Of a stretch of 64,000 nucleotides of DNA, positions 37,162 through 46,670 are shown piece after piece. The DNA comes from Polaribacter sp. Q13. GTDB taxonomy: Bacteria; Bacteroidota; Bacteroidia; Flavobacteriales; Flavobacteriaceae. The DNA is taken from positions 764,001 through 828,000 of the forward strand of contig NZ_CP074436.1 in the NCBI RefSeq assembly GCF_016858305.2, given 5' to 3'. Each line of letters begins with the position of its first letter. Position 1 is the stretch's first letter. Below the pieces are notes generated by a model, which had not been told where the DNA came from, ran no database searches, and saw only the letters and a list, made by a program, of their open reading frames with translations. A program made the translations under genes and the position numbers.

Positions 37162-38246
37162 ATGAAACACTTATCTTTTATATTATTTTTTTGTACCCTA
37201 AATTCTTTTTCTCAAGTAGGAATTAACACAACAACACTAGATCCTTCGGCTATTTTGGATGTTACAAGTATTGATAAAGGAGTATTAGTACCAAGAATCA
37301 ACTTAACATCAACATTAGATATTACTACAATTACATCTCCATTAACAAGTTTGCTAATTTTTAACACCGCTACTGTGGCAGACGTAACGCAGGTTACTAT
37401 TATTGGAATGGAACAGAATGGTCAAAATTATCAACGTCAAAAACAGTTGATAATGCTTGGAGCATTTTAGGTAATACAGGAACAGATGATACCGTGAATT
37501 TTATTGGTACAACAGATAACCAAGATTTGGTTTTTAAACAAAACAATATACAGGCAGGTGTGCTAAATTCTAATAATACTTCATTTGGTGTTAATAGCTT
37601 ACCACTTAGTGCAACAGGTACGGATAATGTTACTATTGGTGTAAACGCTATGTCTTCTAATGTAACCGGAAGAGAAAATATAGCTATAGGACAAAACGCT
37701 TTAAGGGATAATCTAGATGGAACAAGTGATACAGCAGTAGGTTTTAATACACTTATTGCAAATACTGCAGGTTCTAACACAGCAATTGGTTCTAGTGCTT
37801 TAGTTAATAATACTTCTGGCTCAGGTAATACAGGAGTTGGTTCGTTAACCTTAAATCACAATACTACAGGAGGAAATAATACAGCAATAGGTATACAGTA
37901 GCTTACCAAAAACACAACAGGAGCTAATAATACTGCTAATGGTTATTATGCACTGTTAGATAACACAACAGGAACTCACAACACAGCTAGTGGGTCTGAA
38001 TCTTTAACTTTTAATACTAGTGGTGATTACAATACTGCTATTGGTACTAATGCACTTTATTCTAATAAGACTGCAAATGAAAATACTGCAGTGGGAGCAA
38101 ATGTGGCGCCAATGGTTAAAGCAATACAAGAACAATCTACAGAAATTGAGCTATTAAAATCTGAAAATAAAGCATTAAAAATAAAACAACAAGAAATGGA
38201 AACCGCATTAAATGAAATTAAAACCTTGTTGTTACAAAAGAAATAA
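37162..38246 (+). pseudogene. Broken S74/tail-fibre-type surface protein gene
   Basis: The gene starts with a signal peptide and the familiar SQVGINTTTLDPSAILD of Bacteroidetes collagen-like/S74 chaperone surface proteins. At 37390-37392 one base is missing: the sequence reads ACG CAGGT where ACG CCA GGT (T-P-G) is expected before YYYWNGTEWSKLS in the next frame. The second frame then encodes head-type repeats (NTAIG, NNTTGxNNTA) interrupted by TAG at 37899-37901, after which the same frame is open to 38246. The peptidase S74 domain is mostly gone: NTAVGAN runs directly into VAPMVKAIQEQ, which normally ends that domain, then a short coiled coil. Frameshift, stop and internal deletion make it non-functional. 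Confidence 0.85.
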
Positions 38247-38365
38247 GCTAGTTTTTCTTTAAGGTATTATTGCTTGTACTTAATAACTAAAAGGAAAAAA
38301 TAATAAATTACTTTATAAATTACATTTTGTTAGCTGATAAAATGGAATTTGTAGTTTACAAACTA

Positions 38366-39262
38366 TTAAGCACGAATATTAGAAGAACAACTCGCACGTT
38401 TTAATAACATATACTCACCGTTATTTTTAAACTCACGTAAAGAAGTTCCTGCATAACGTTTAAAAGTTTTAGATAAATGACTTACGTCTGTAAAACCTAA
38501 TTCGTCTGCAATTTGTGTAAGTGTAAAATCAGAATTTAAAAGTCGAATTTCAACTAATTTCAATTTTGCCTTAATAATGTATTCGCGTAATGGCATATTG
38601 ACTTGTTTTTTAAAAAACTCGCTTACATAAGTTGCAGACATCATAAAAACAGCCGCTAAATTTTCAACCTTAAGTAATTCGGTTTTATCAATATTTTCAT
38701 TAATATAGATTAGCATTTTTGTTATTCTGTCGTCGGATGTGTTTTTAGGAAATTCAAAATAATTACTTTTCTTAATATTACGTATTAAGATTTCCAAAAC
38801 ACTTGTCATAAGACTAGTTACAAGATTGATTGAGTCATTTCCATAACTTCTAGATTCTTGTAATATCATATTAATTAAGCTTTCTAAATGATTTCTATCA
38901 ATATCATTTTTTATAATATCTCCCGGTAATTGGTTGTAGTTAGATAGTATATAAGACGCTTCTTTAAACCATTCATTTCTATCAATATTTATTCTATTAC
39001 CATTTTTAAAAAACGAATCTGTAAACTTTAAAAACACAAATTTGGTAGGTTTTTCAATAGTAAAAGAATGACATTTTAAAGGAGGTAATAAAAACATACT
39101 GTTCTTTTCGTAGGCATAATCATTGTAATTTATACACTGCGTTCCTTCGCCATTTTTTATTAAAACCAATTCAAAAAAGTTGTTTTTAACAGGGCGTTGT
39201 TTCCAATCTGTTAATTCTATTTCTTGTATTTCAAATGGTTTATAGGCTTCTAATACTTGCAT
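38366..39262 (-). CDS. AraC-family transcriptional regulator
   Basis: This 298-residue protein has an N-terminal cupin-like sensing domain (about 10-90) and a C-terminal AraC double helix-turn-helix (about 190-285). The latter shows LAAVFMMSATYVSEFFKKQ as the first HTH and LTQIADELGFTDVSHLSKTFKRYAG as the second (shown here in two parts: LTQIADELGFTDVS, HLSKTFKRYAG). Such proteins usually activate neighbouring genes when a small ligand binds. It is divergent from the acetolactate synthase operon, 233 bp away, so that operon is the likely target. Ligand unknown. Confidence 0.9.
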   Translation of the reverse strand: MQVLEAYKPFEIQEIELTDWKQRPVKNNFFELVLIKNGEGTQCINYNDYAYEKNSMFLLPPLKCHSFTIEKPTKFVFLKFTDSFFKNGNRINIDRNEWFKEASYILSNYNQLPGDIIKNDIDRNHLESLINMILQESRSYGNDSINLVTSLMTSVLEILIRNIKKSNYFEFPKNTSDDRITKMLIYINENIDKTELLKVENLAAVFMMSATYVSEFFKKQVNMPLREYIIKAKLKLVEIRLLNSDFTLTQIADELGFTDVSHLSKTFKRYAGTSLREFKNNGEYMLLKRASCSSNIRA

Positions 39263-39396
39263 TTTGGTCTGTTTTAATAAAACTTTAAGGCGAATTTAGG
39301 TAAAAAAGACTTGCTAAGCTTTAATTTTGTCTTTCAAACCTTTAAAAGTACATAATTATCCATTTTTCGTACCTTAAAAAAGTGTAACTGTATTAT

Positions 39397-39404
39397 TATT
39401 TTTG
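39397..39404 (+). promoter_or_regulatory. Predicted -7 box of the acetolactate synthase operon
   Basis: TATTTTTG fits TAnnTTTG and lies 91 bp before the ATG in the AraC/acetolactate synthase divergent region. No good -33 box is seen, consistent with a promoter needing an activator. The leader would be about 85 bases. Confidence 0.45.
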
Positions 39405-39495
39405 AACATTCTTAGAACGACGAAAAAGTGCAATAGGTTTAAAAGTGAATTAAAGACTTTAAAAGGGATTGTAAAACCAAACATAAATCCACAAA

Positions 39496-41154
39496 ATGAA
39501 AACAACAGACTTATTTATTAAAGCATTAGAAAATGAAGGTGTAGAGTACATTTTTGGACTTCCGGGTGAAGAAAATTTAGATTTTTTAGAATCTTTAAGA
39601 CAATCAAAAAAAATAAAATTTGTTTTAACAAGGCACGAGCAAGGAGCTGGTTTTATGGCTGCAACTTATGGACGACTTACAGGTAAACCAGGTGTTTGTT
39701 TATCTACATTAGGTCCTGGCGCTACAAATTTAGTGACGCCAACTGCATATGCACAATTGGGTGCAATGCCTATGGTTGTTATTACGGGTCAAAAACCAAT
39801 TAAAACAAGTAAGCAAGGGAAGTTTCAAATTATTGATGTTGTAGAAATGATGCGACCATTAACCAAGTTTACAAAACAAGTAACCCATGGCGCACATATT
39901 CCCTCTATGGTTCGCGAAGCTTTTAGGCTTGCGCAAGAAGAAAGACCAGGTGCGGTACATATAGAATTACCAGAAGATATTGCCAAAGAAGAAGTAGACA
40001 ATCCTACTATTTTTGATGTTGTAGATTCTAAAATCCCGAATGTGAATTCAGAGGTAGTTAATCAGGCAGTTTCTTTAATTAAAGAAGCCAAACAACCTTT
40101 AATTTTAATAGGAGCAGGAGCAAATAGAAAACGAGCAAGTGTAGCATTAACCAAATTTGTTGATACTATTGGTATTCCTTTTTTTAATACGCAAATGGGA
40201 AAAGGAATTATTAATGAAGAAAACCTGCTATACCTTGGTACTGCCGCTTTATCAGCGAACGATTTTTTACATGAAGCTATTAATAAAGCAGATTTAATTA
40301 TAAACGTAGGGCATGACACCATAGAAAAACCACCATTTTTTATGCATCCTTCGGATAAACGAAAAGTAATTCATGTTAACTTTTTTCCTGCTGAAATTGA
40401 TGAAGTTTACTTTCCGCATTTAAACGTTATTGGCGATATAGCGTATAGCATTGAATCTTTTACAGAGCAATTAAAATCGAATGCAAATAGTTGGGATACA
40501 GATTGCTTTATGAGTATTAAAGAAAATGTATCGTCTCATTTAGCTAAATATGAGAACGATGATCGTTTTCCTATTTTACCACAACGTATGGTTAAAATAA
40601 CACGAGATATTTTACCAAAAGATGGAGTTGTTACGTTGGATAATGGCGTTTATAAAATATGGTTTGCAAGAAATTATCCTGCTTATCAACAAAATAGTTT
40701 ATTGTTAGACAATGCTTTGGCAACTATGGGAGCTGGTTTATCGTCAGCAATAATGGTAAAAGAATTGTTTCCAAATAAAAAAGTAATCTCTGTAAATGGT
40801 GATGGTGGTTTTATGATGAATTCGCAAGAACTCGAAACTGCAACGCGTTTACAATTAGATTTGGTAGTTATTATCCTTAGAGATGACGCTTATGGAATGA
40901 TAGAATGGAAACAAGAAGGCGACGGATTTACAAAATATGGTCTAGATTATGGGAATCCAGATTTTGTAAAATATGCCGAAAGTTATGGCGCAAAAGGATA
41001 TAGACCAACCTCTGTAGACGATTTTAAAAACATATTACAAACAGCATTAAATGCTAAAGGAATTCAAGTTATAGAACTTCCTGTAGATTACTCTTTAAAT
41101 CATAAAATATTAAATGTTCTGTTAAAAGAATATTCAGAAAACACTAAAAAATAA
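39496..41154 (+). CDS. Acetolactate synthase large subunit (thiamine diphosphate enzyme)
   Basis: This 552-residue ThDP enzyme has all three domains. E48 (RHEQGAG) activates the cofactor, residues of about 195-330 form the central FAD-type domain, and the GDGG (435-438) motif with its NDx-type partner LRDDAYGM binds ThDP-Mg. It matches IlvB/AlsS-type acetolactate synthases, which condense two pyruvates. No small regulatory subunit gene is adjacent, which favours the catabolic (AlsS, acetoin-forming) type. It leads an operon with an aldehyde dehydrogenase (4 bp) and an aldo/keto reductase. An acetolactate decarboxylase gene lies 22 kb away at the window's end. Confidence 0.87.
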   Translation: MKTTDLFIKALENEGVEYIFGLPGEENLDFLESLRQSKKIKFVLTRHEQGAGFMAATYGRLTGKPGVCLSTLGPGATNLVTPTAYAQLGAMPMVVITGQKPIKTSKQGKFQIIDVVEMMRPLTKFTKQVTHGAHIPSMVREAFRLAQEERPGAVHIELPEDIAKEEVDNPTIFDVVDSKIPNVNSEVVNQAVSLIKEAKQPLILIGAGANRKRASVALTKFVDTIGIPFFNTQMGKGIINEENLLYLGTAALSANDFLHEAINKADLIINVGHDTIEKPPFFMHPSDKRKVIHVNFFPAEIDEVYFPHLNVIGDIAYSIESFTEQLKSNANSWDTDCFMSIKENVSSHLAKYENDDRFPILPQRMVKITRDILPKDGVVTLDNGVYKIWFARNYPAYQQNSLLLDNALATMGAGLSSAIMVKELFPNKKVISVNGDGGFMMNSQELETATRLQLDLVVIILRDDAYGMIEWKQEGDGFTKYGLDYGNPDFVKYAESYGAKGYRPTSVDDFKNILQTALNAKGIQVIELPVDYSLNHKILNVLLKEYSENTKK

Positions 41155-41158
41155 AATT

Positions 41159-42526
41159 ATGGATACTACAATAATTATAAATCCTGCAACAGATGAAAAA
41201 GTTGCTGAGTACAATAGAATATCAGTAGAAACAGCAAAAGATAAAATTGCAACTGCTAATAATGCTTTCCAAATTTGGAAAAAAGAACCAATGGTTAACC
41301 GTGCTAAATTAATGCACAAATTAGCAGATGTTTTAGATAAAAGTAAAGAGGAGTACGCGCAATTAGCTACGAGAGAAATGGGTAAAACCATTGGTCAGTC
41401 TAGAAAGGAAATTGAAAAATGTGCTTGGATTTGTCGTTACTATGCTGATAATACCAAAGATTTATTAGCCAATGAAACCGTTAAAACGGAAGCATCAAAA
41501 AGTTACGTTACGTTTCAACCAATTGGGGTTGTTTTGGCTGTTATGCCATGGAACTTCCCATTTTATCAAGTCATTCGTTTTGCTGCACCAGCTTTAATGG
41601 CTGGAAATACGGGGGTTTTAAAGCACGCTTCTAATGTTCAGGGTTGTGCATTCGCAATTGAAGATGCTTTTAGAAAAGCAGGTTTCCCAGAAGGTGCTTT
41701 TACAAATTTAAACCTAAGCGCTAAATATGTAAAAGATGTTATAGAAGATAAACATATTGTGGCTGTTACACTAACAGGAAGCGATCCTGCTGGTCGTTCT
41801 GTAGCTTCCATTGCTGGTCAGAATTTAAAGAAAAGCGTTATGGAGTTAGGCGGAAGTGATGCTTATGTTATTTTAGATGATGCTGATATTGATAAAGCTA
41901 CAGATTTAGCTACTTTAGGGCGTTTACAAAATAACGGTCAAACTTGTATTGCCGCAAAACGTTTTGTGGTGTTGGAAGCTATTTATGATGAATTCTTAGC
42001 GTCTTATATAAAGAAAATGAAAGCTGCAAAAATGGGAGAACCTACAGACGAAACTTCTTATTACGGACCAATGGCAAGAAAAGATCTTAGAGATGAATTG
42101 CACGAGCAGGTTCAAAAAACAATAGCTCAAGGAGGTAAATTAGTTTTGGGAGGTGTTATTCCAGATAGAATAGGTGCTTATTATCCTGCTACTATTTTAG
42201 CAGATTTAAAACCAGGAATGGAAGGTTTTGACAACGAATTATTCGGACCTGTTGCTTCTGTAATTAAAGCAAAAGATGAACAAGAGGCAATAGCATTAGC
42301 TAATAATTCTCAATTCGGATTAGGTTCAGGAGTGATTACGAGTAATCCTGAAAGAGGAGAAAAAGTGGCTTTACAATTAGAAGCTGGAAGTAGTTTTGTA
42401 AATAAATTAGTGGCATCCGACCCAAGATTACCTTTTGGAGGAATAAAAAATAGTGGTTACGGTAGAGAGCTTTCTGGCTACGGAATTAGAGAATTTGTAA
42501 ACACAAAATCTATTTGGATTGATTAA
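41159..42526 (+). CDS. NAD(P)-dependent succinate-semialdehyde dehydrogenase-type aldehyde dehydrogenase
   Basis: This 455-residue aldehyde dehydrogenase oxidises an aldehyde to the acid. N132 (PWNFPF), E229 (MELGGSDAY) and catalytic C263 (NGQTCIAAKR) are present, and the C-terminal PFGGIKNSGYGRELS is typical of succinate-semialdehyde dehydrogenases. It is compact, lacking the longer N-terminal arm of some relatives. It begins 4 bp after the acetolactate synthase stop, so it is in the same operon. The true aldehyde could be another small aldehyde produced with acetolactate metabolism. Confidence 0.92.
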   Translation: MDTTIIINPATDEKVAEYNRISVETAKDKIATANNAFQIWKKEPMVNRAKLMHKLADVLDKSKEEYAQLATREMGKTIGQSRKEIEKCAWICRYYADNTKDLLANETVKTEASKSYVTFQPIGVVLAVMPWNFPFYQVIRFAAPALMAGNTGVLKHASNVQGCAFAIEDAFRKAGFPEGAFTNLNLSAKYVKDVIEDKHIVAVTLTGSDPAGRSVASIAGQNLKKSVMELGGSDAYVILDDADIDKATDLATLGRLQNNGQTCIAAKRFVVLEAIYDEFLASYIKKMKAAKMGEPTDETSYYGPMARKDLRDELHEQVQKTIAQGGKLVLGGVIPDRIGAYYPATILADLKPGMEGFDNELFGPVASVIKAKDEQEAIALANNSQFGLGSGVITSNPERGEKVALQLEAGSSFVNKLVASDPRLPFGGIKNSGYGRELSGYGIREFVNTKSIWID

Positions 42527-42544
42527 AGTTATAATATTTTAAAT

Positions 42545-43489
42545 ATGAAAAAAATAAAAATAGGAAATACAGATTTAGAAGTATCTCGTATTAATTTTGG
42601 TGGAAATGTTTTTGGTTGGACATTAGATGAAAAACAATCTTTTAAAATTCTAGATACTTTTGTAGGAGCTGGATTCAATTTTATAGATACTGCCGATACT
42701 TATAGTTGGTGGGTAAATGGAGTTGGAGGACAATCTGAAGCAATTATTGGTAAATGGATGAAAGCTCGTGGTAACAGAGACCAAATGGTTATTGCTACTA
42801 AAGTAGGATCTGAAACAAAGGAACATCCGAATGATATTAGTAGAAAACACATTTTAAAATCGGTTGATGAATCTTTAAAACGTCTTAAAACAGATTATAT
42901 AGATTTATATTATACACATTTTGATGATCATTTAACACCTGTAGAAGAAACGTTATCTGCTTATGACGAAGTTATAAAAGCAGGTAAAGTTAGGCATATT
43001 GCTGCTTCTAATTTATCACCAGAACGCTTGTTAGAGTCTTTTAAAGTTTCAGAAGAAAATAATTTACCTAAATATATTGCTTTACAACCGCATTATAATT
43101 TAGTTGAGCGCGAAAATTATGAAACTCAATATGCTAATATTGTTGAGGAATATGGTTTAAGTGTAATGACTTATTATTCTTTAGCAAGTGGTTTTTTAAC
43201 GGGTAAATACCGTTCTGAAGATGATTTAAAGAAAAGTGTACGAGGTGAAGGTGTAAGACAATATTTAAATGCAAAAGGTTTAGGTATAATTAAAGCTTTA
43301 GACACTATATCTGAAAAACACAATAGTAAACCTGCAACGGTATCTTTGGCTTGGTTACTAACAAAACCAAATATTGCGGCTCCAATTGTTAGTGCTACAA
43401 GTGAGCATCAACTACAAACGTTGTTTGATGCACCAAAACTAAATTTAGATTCAGAAGATTTAGAACTTTTAGAAACTGCTAGTAAATAA
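42545..43489 (+). CDS. Aldo/keto reductase
   Basis: This 314-residue (beta/alpha)8 enzyme reduces aldehydes or ketones with NADPH. The catalytic tetrad is complete: D48, Y53 (FIDTADTYSW), K86 (ATKVG) and H125 (YYTHFDDH). The region LLTKPNIAAPIVSATS (near 280-295) is the cofactor-binding end. It is the third gene of the acetolactate synthase operon (18 bp gap). The combination of aldehyde dehydrogenase and aldo/keto reductase suggests handling of reactive carbonyls (inference). Confidence 0.92.
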   Translation: MKKIKIGNTDLEVSRINFGGNVFGWTLDEKQSFKILDTFVGAGFNFIDTADTYSWWVNGVGGQSEAIIGKWMKARGNRDQMVIATKVGSETKEHPNDISRKHILKSVDESLKRLKTDYIDLYYTHFDDHLTPVEETLSAYDEVIKAGKVRHIAASNLSPERLLESFKVSEENNLPKYIALQPHYNLVERENYETQYANIVEEYGLSVMTYYSLASGFLTGKYRSEDDLKKSVRGEGVRQYLNAKGLGIIKALDTISEKHNSKPATVSLAWLLTKPNIAAPIVSATSEHQLQTLFDAPKLNLDSEDLELLETASK

Positions 43490-43523
43490 GTTTCTAAATT
43501 TAAAATATCTACAGAGAAAAAAA

Positions 43524-43560
43524 GTAAGGGTTAGAATTTATATTCTAATCCTTATTTTTG
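43524..43560 (+). terminator. Terminator hairpin overlapping the BCCT promoter
   Basis: AAGGGTTAGAA pairs (one G-T) with TTCTAATCCTT, then TATTTTTG at 43553-43560, which is both the T-rich tail and a TAnnTTTG -7 box 20 bp before the transporter ATG. An equivalent hairpin plus TATTTTTG precedes the second BCCT copy (58917-58953). Confidence 0.6.
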
Positions 43561-43580
43561 TTTTAAACAAATCACTATAA

Positions 43581-45086
43581 ATGCTCAAATACATTCAAAA
43601 ACATTCCATTTTATCTATTTCGGTAGGTATTATTTTTCTATGCACTTTAGTTGTGTTTTTTGCAACGGAAGCGAGTTATAATGCTATTGAAAGTGCCTCA
43701 TTATGGGTTCGTAATTATTTTGGTTACTTCTATTTGTACTTAGGTTTTGGTTGTGTTGTAGCATTGTTATTGGTTGCATTTTCTAAATATGGAAACATAA
43801 AATTAGGGAAAGCATCTTCTAAACCAGAATACTCACTTTGGTCTTGGATTGCGATGTTGTATAGCGCAGGCATGGGCTCTGGAATTCTACTTAGAGCAGT
43901 ACAAGAGCCTGTTTTTATGCAACAAAATCCGCCTTTTGCATCTGGATTATCCAATGAAATTGTAGCATTAGAATTCACGTTTTATCAATGGGGAATTACT
44001 GCTTGGGCATTTTACGGATTATTTGCAGTTATTGTTGGTTATGCATTACACGTCAACAAAAAGAAAGTTAGAATTAGTGCTACCATAGAAGATCGTATTA
44101 AAAGCAAACCGATAAGAGCTAGTGTAGATATTATTACCATTATCACTACTGTTTTTGGTTTAATTGCGGCTATTGGTTTGGGTACGACTCAAATTAATGG
44201 TGGATTAAATCACGTTTTTAGTGCAGATTTTGGACTAATAACAACTATAATTTTGTGTGTTTTTATTTCTACAATAGCGTGTTATTCTGCTTGGCAAGGC
44301 GTTAATAAAGGGATTAAAATATTTTCTAAACTAAACATTATTGTCACTTTGGTGATATTGTTATTCGTTTTTTTTACCAGCGATATGCAAAGCATTGTGG
44401 TTTCTTTTTTTACTGCTTTGTATCAATACATTATCGACTTTATACCAATGAGTTTGGCAATTGGAGACTATAATCCAGGATTAGAGTTTTTAACAGGTTG
44501 GACCTTCTATTATTGGGCATTTTGGTTGGCTTGGGCACCTTTTACAGGTATATTTATTGCGCGTATTTCTAAAGGAAGAACCATAAGACAGTTGTTGTTA
44601 GGCGTTTTAATTATTCCAAGTTTAGGAACCTTCTTTTGGTTTTCGGTTTTTGGATCTTCAGCTTTTCATTTAATTGAAGCTTGGGGCACTTACGATAACC
44701 AATTCGGGAATGTATTCTCATCTATTTTTGTTTTTTTTGAACACTATCCGTTCGCAACATTTTTAAATATAACCTCTATATTTTTATTAATCAGTTTTTT
44801 AATAACTTCTGTCGATTCTGCTGTGTTTGTGCTAAGTATGTTTACGGATAAAGGGTCCAAAAATCCAAATAAAACGCATCGTGTCATCTGGTCTGTTTTT
44901 ATCTTATTAGCGACTATTGCTTTAATTCTTTTAGGTAATATTAAGGCAAATGTAAATGTTTTAGAAGCTGTGCAACGCTTGTTAATTATTACGTCGTTGC
45001 CATTTTCATTTTTTATCATCATTATGTTTGGCTTTTTTGTAAAAGATCTTAGAAAAAACCGACTAAAAGTTAATAATAAAGAATAG
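43581..45086 (+). CDS. BCCT-family (betaine/carnitine/choline) transporter
   Basis: This 501-residue membrane protein has about twelve transmembrane segments and BCCT features: WSWIAMLYSAGMGSGIL (86-102) in TM3 and the TM8 block FTGWTFYYWAFWLAWAPFTG (about 304-323) with the conserved tryptophans of the substrate cage. The glycine stretch is GMGSG rather than the common GMGIG, so ion coupling (H+ or Na+) cannot be read. It likely imports a quaternary amine as osmoprotectant or nutrient. It is followed 7 bp later by alkB. A second copy lies at 58971, broken by one stop codon. Confidence 0.9.
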   Translation: MLKYIQKHSILSISVGIIFLCTLVVFFATEASYNAIESASLWVRNYFGYFYLYLGFGCVVALLLVAFSKYGNIKLGKASSKPEYSLWSWIAMLYSAGMGSGILLRAVQEPVFMQQNPPFASGLSNEIVALEFTFYQWGITAWAFYGLFAVIVGYALHVNKKKVRISATIEDRIKSKPIRASVDIITIITTVFGLIAAIGLGTTQINGGLNHVFSADFGLITTIILCVFISTIACYSAWQGVNKGIKIFSKLNIIVTLVILLFVFFTSDMQSIVVSFFTALYQYIIDFIPMSLAIGDYNPGLEFLTGWTFYYWAFWLAWAPFTGIFIARISKGRTIRQLLLGVLIIPSLGTFFWFSVFGSSAFHLIEAWGTYDNQFGNVFSSIFVFFEHYPFATFLNITSIFLLISFLITSVDSAVFVLSMFTDKGSKNPNKTHRVIWSVFILLATIALILLGNIKANVNVLEAVQRLLIITSLPFSFFIIIMFGFFVKDLRKNRLKVNNKE

Positions 45087-45093
45087 AGTAATT

Positions 45094-45723
45094 ATGGAAT
45101 CATTCAATCAAATAGATTTGTTTTCGACTAACGAGGTCCATAAAACGGAATTTAATTTACCTGGTGCTGCTGTTACTTTATTTGAGAATTTCTTTTCAAT
45201 AGAAGAAAGCGATAGATTGTATAATAGTCTTTTAAAAAACACCAATTGGGAGCAAGACCAAATGACTATTTACGGTAAACAAGTAGATTTACCAAGATTA
45301 ACCGCTTGGTATGGAGCCACAAGCGAAAATGCTTCCTATGCAGAAAACGACAGTAAAATGCAACCTTGGAATGCCGATTTATTGTTTATCAAAAATCGCA
45401 TAGAGCAGGAGGTAGACATTAAATTTACTCGCTGTTTACTTAATTATTATAGAGATGGAAAAGATAGCGTAGATTGGCATCAGGATTATGAAGCAAATCA
45501 ACGTAAAAACACGGTTATCGGCTCCGTTACTTTTGGAGAAACGAGACCTTTTCAATTGAAGCACGCAACTCGTATAGATTTAAATCGGTTAGATATTCCT
45601 TTAAAACACGGTAGTTTGTTGCTAATGCAAGGTGCTACTCAAGACAATTGGAAGCATAAAATTCCTAAGACTACAAAAAAAATTAGACCACGAATAAATC
45701 TAACCTTTAGATGGGTTGGATAA
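45094..45723 (+). CDS. alkB: AlkB-family 2-oxoglutarate/Fe(II) dioxygenase
   Basis: This 209-residue enzyme repairs alkylated bases (1-methyladenine, 3-methylcytosine) by oxidative demethylation. Iron ligands are H129 and D131 (WHQDYE) and H188 (NWKHKI); R198 and R204-type arginines in RPRINLTFR bind 2-oxoglutarate. LNYYRDGKDSV (115-125) is the conserved lead-in. It is co-transcribed with the BCCT gene (7 bp gap). A remnant of the same gene (start codon lost) follows the second BCCT copy at 60484, proving that the two genes were duplicated together. Confidence 0.93.
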   Translation: MESFNQIDLFSTNEVHKTEFNLPGAAVTLFENFFSIEESDRLYNSLLKNTNWEQDQMTIYGKQVDLPRLTAWYGATSENASYAENDSKMQPWNADLLFIKNRIEQEVDIKFTRCLLNYYRDGKDSVDWHQDYEANQRKNTVIGSVTFGETRPFQLKHATRIDLNRLDIPLKHGSLLLMQGATQDNWKHKIPKTTKKIRPRINLTFRWVG

Positions 45724-45923
45724 AACCAGAAATGGTATTAATCAAGGTTTAACTTAAATATAAGGTACGCTTTATTGTTTTAAAAGAGTGTTTATTGTCA
45801 TTTTTATGAAAAATTTAAGAATTAGCCTCTAATTCACCTTTAATTATACCAATATTCCCTTTTTTTATACATCAATTCAGGTTAGTTTTCTATTTATTTT
45901 TGTACTATCATTTATGACCGTTA

Positions 45924-45973
45924 TTGTGAGGTTTTAATACTATACTTACTTTTGTCACTATAAAAATGATAGT
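45924..45973 (+). promoter_or_regulatory. Nitroreductase promoter and overlapping operator, copy A
   Basis: TTG (45924-45926), 20-bp spacer, TACTTTTG (45947-45954), immediately followed by the inverted repeat ACTAT (45957-45961) - 7 bases - ATAGT (45969-45973). Further TACTAT half-sites lie at 45903-45908 and 45938-45943. The same arrangement precedes the two other nitroreductase genes (54423 and 62056). A repressor bound here would cover the transcription start; the HxlR-family protein at 53856 is the candidate. Confidence 0.75.
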
Positions 45974-45993
45974 TAAATAAAAAACATATAAAA

Positions 45994-46659
45994 ATGAATT
46001 TACAAGAAACATTAAACTGGAGATATACTACTAAAGAATTTGATACGACCAAAAAAATATCTGAAGAAGATATGGCACAGGTTAAAAACTTATTAAGAAT
46101 GAGTCCTTCAAGTATAAACCTGCAACCTTGGCATTTTATCGTTGCTGAAACTACAGAAGGTAAAGCACGTATGACAAAAGGAACACAAGGCTTTTTTCAT
46201 TTTAATGAACCAAAAATAACGAACGCATCAGCGGTAGTATTGTTTTGTTCAAAAACTAGTGAAGGTGCAGATGATACTTTTTTTAAACACCTTTTAGAAG
46301 TACAGGATAAAGACGGAAGGTTTCCTAATGAAGACATAAAGAATGGAATGTCCGGGGGAATGAACGCTTTTGCTGATATTCATAAATTTGATTTAAAGGA
46401 TTATCAACATTGGATGGAAAAGCAGGTATACCTTAACATTGGTAACTTTTTATTAGGAGTTGCTAGTTTAGGAATCGATGCAACACCAATGGAAGGGATT
46501 AATGTAAAAGCTTTAGATGAAGAATTTGGATTAAGAGCAAAAGGATTTACATCTTTAGTAGCTGTTTCTTTAGGATATAGAGCCGAATCTGATTTTAATT
46601 CTACTGACAAAACTCCAAAATCTAGATTAGTAGAAGGCGAAATTATCACTGTAATATAA
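45994..46659 (+). CDS. NfsB-type NAD(P)H nitroreductase, copy A
   Basis: This 221-residue FMN flavoprotein belongs to the oxygen-insensitive nitroreductase family, which reduces nitroaromatics and quinones by two electrons. FMN-binding signatures are SPSSINLQPWHF (about 35-46), the KGTQGFFHFNEP region and TPMEGINVKALDEEFGL (about 163-179, written as TPMEGIN and VKALDEEFGL). It is clearly diverged from the near-identical copies at 54503 and 62136. It leads an operon with a quinone-oxidoreductase-like gene 11 bp downstream and has the shared promoter/operator. Confidence 0.92.
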   Translation: MNLQETLNWRYTTKEFDTTKKISEEDMAQVKNLLRMSPSSINLQPWHFIVAETTEGKARMTKGTQGFFHFNEPKITNASAVVLFCSKTSEGADDTFFKHLLEVQDKDGRFPNEDIKNGMSGGMNAFADIHKFDLKDYQHWMEKQVYLNIGNFLLGVASLGIDATPMEGINVKALDEEFGLRAKGFTSLVAVSLGYRAESDFNSTDKTPKSRLVEGEIITVI

Positions 46660-46670
46660 TTTTAATTCAG

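Noticed and set aside
39263..39495. Acetolactate leader peptide or attenuator before the synthase gene
   Set aside because: No run of branched-chain codons or competing hairpins is seen in the leader.
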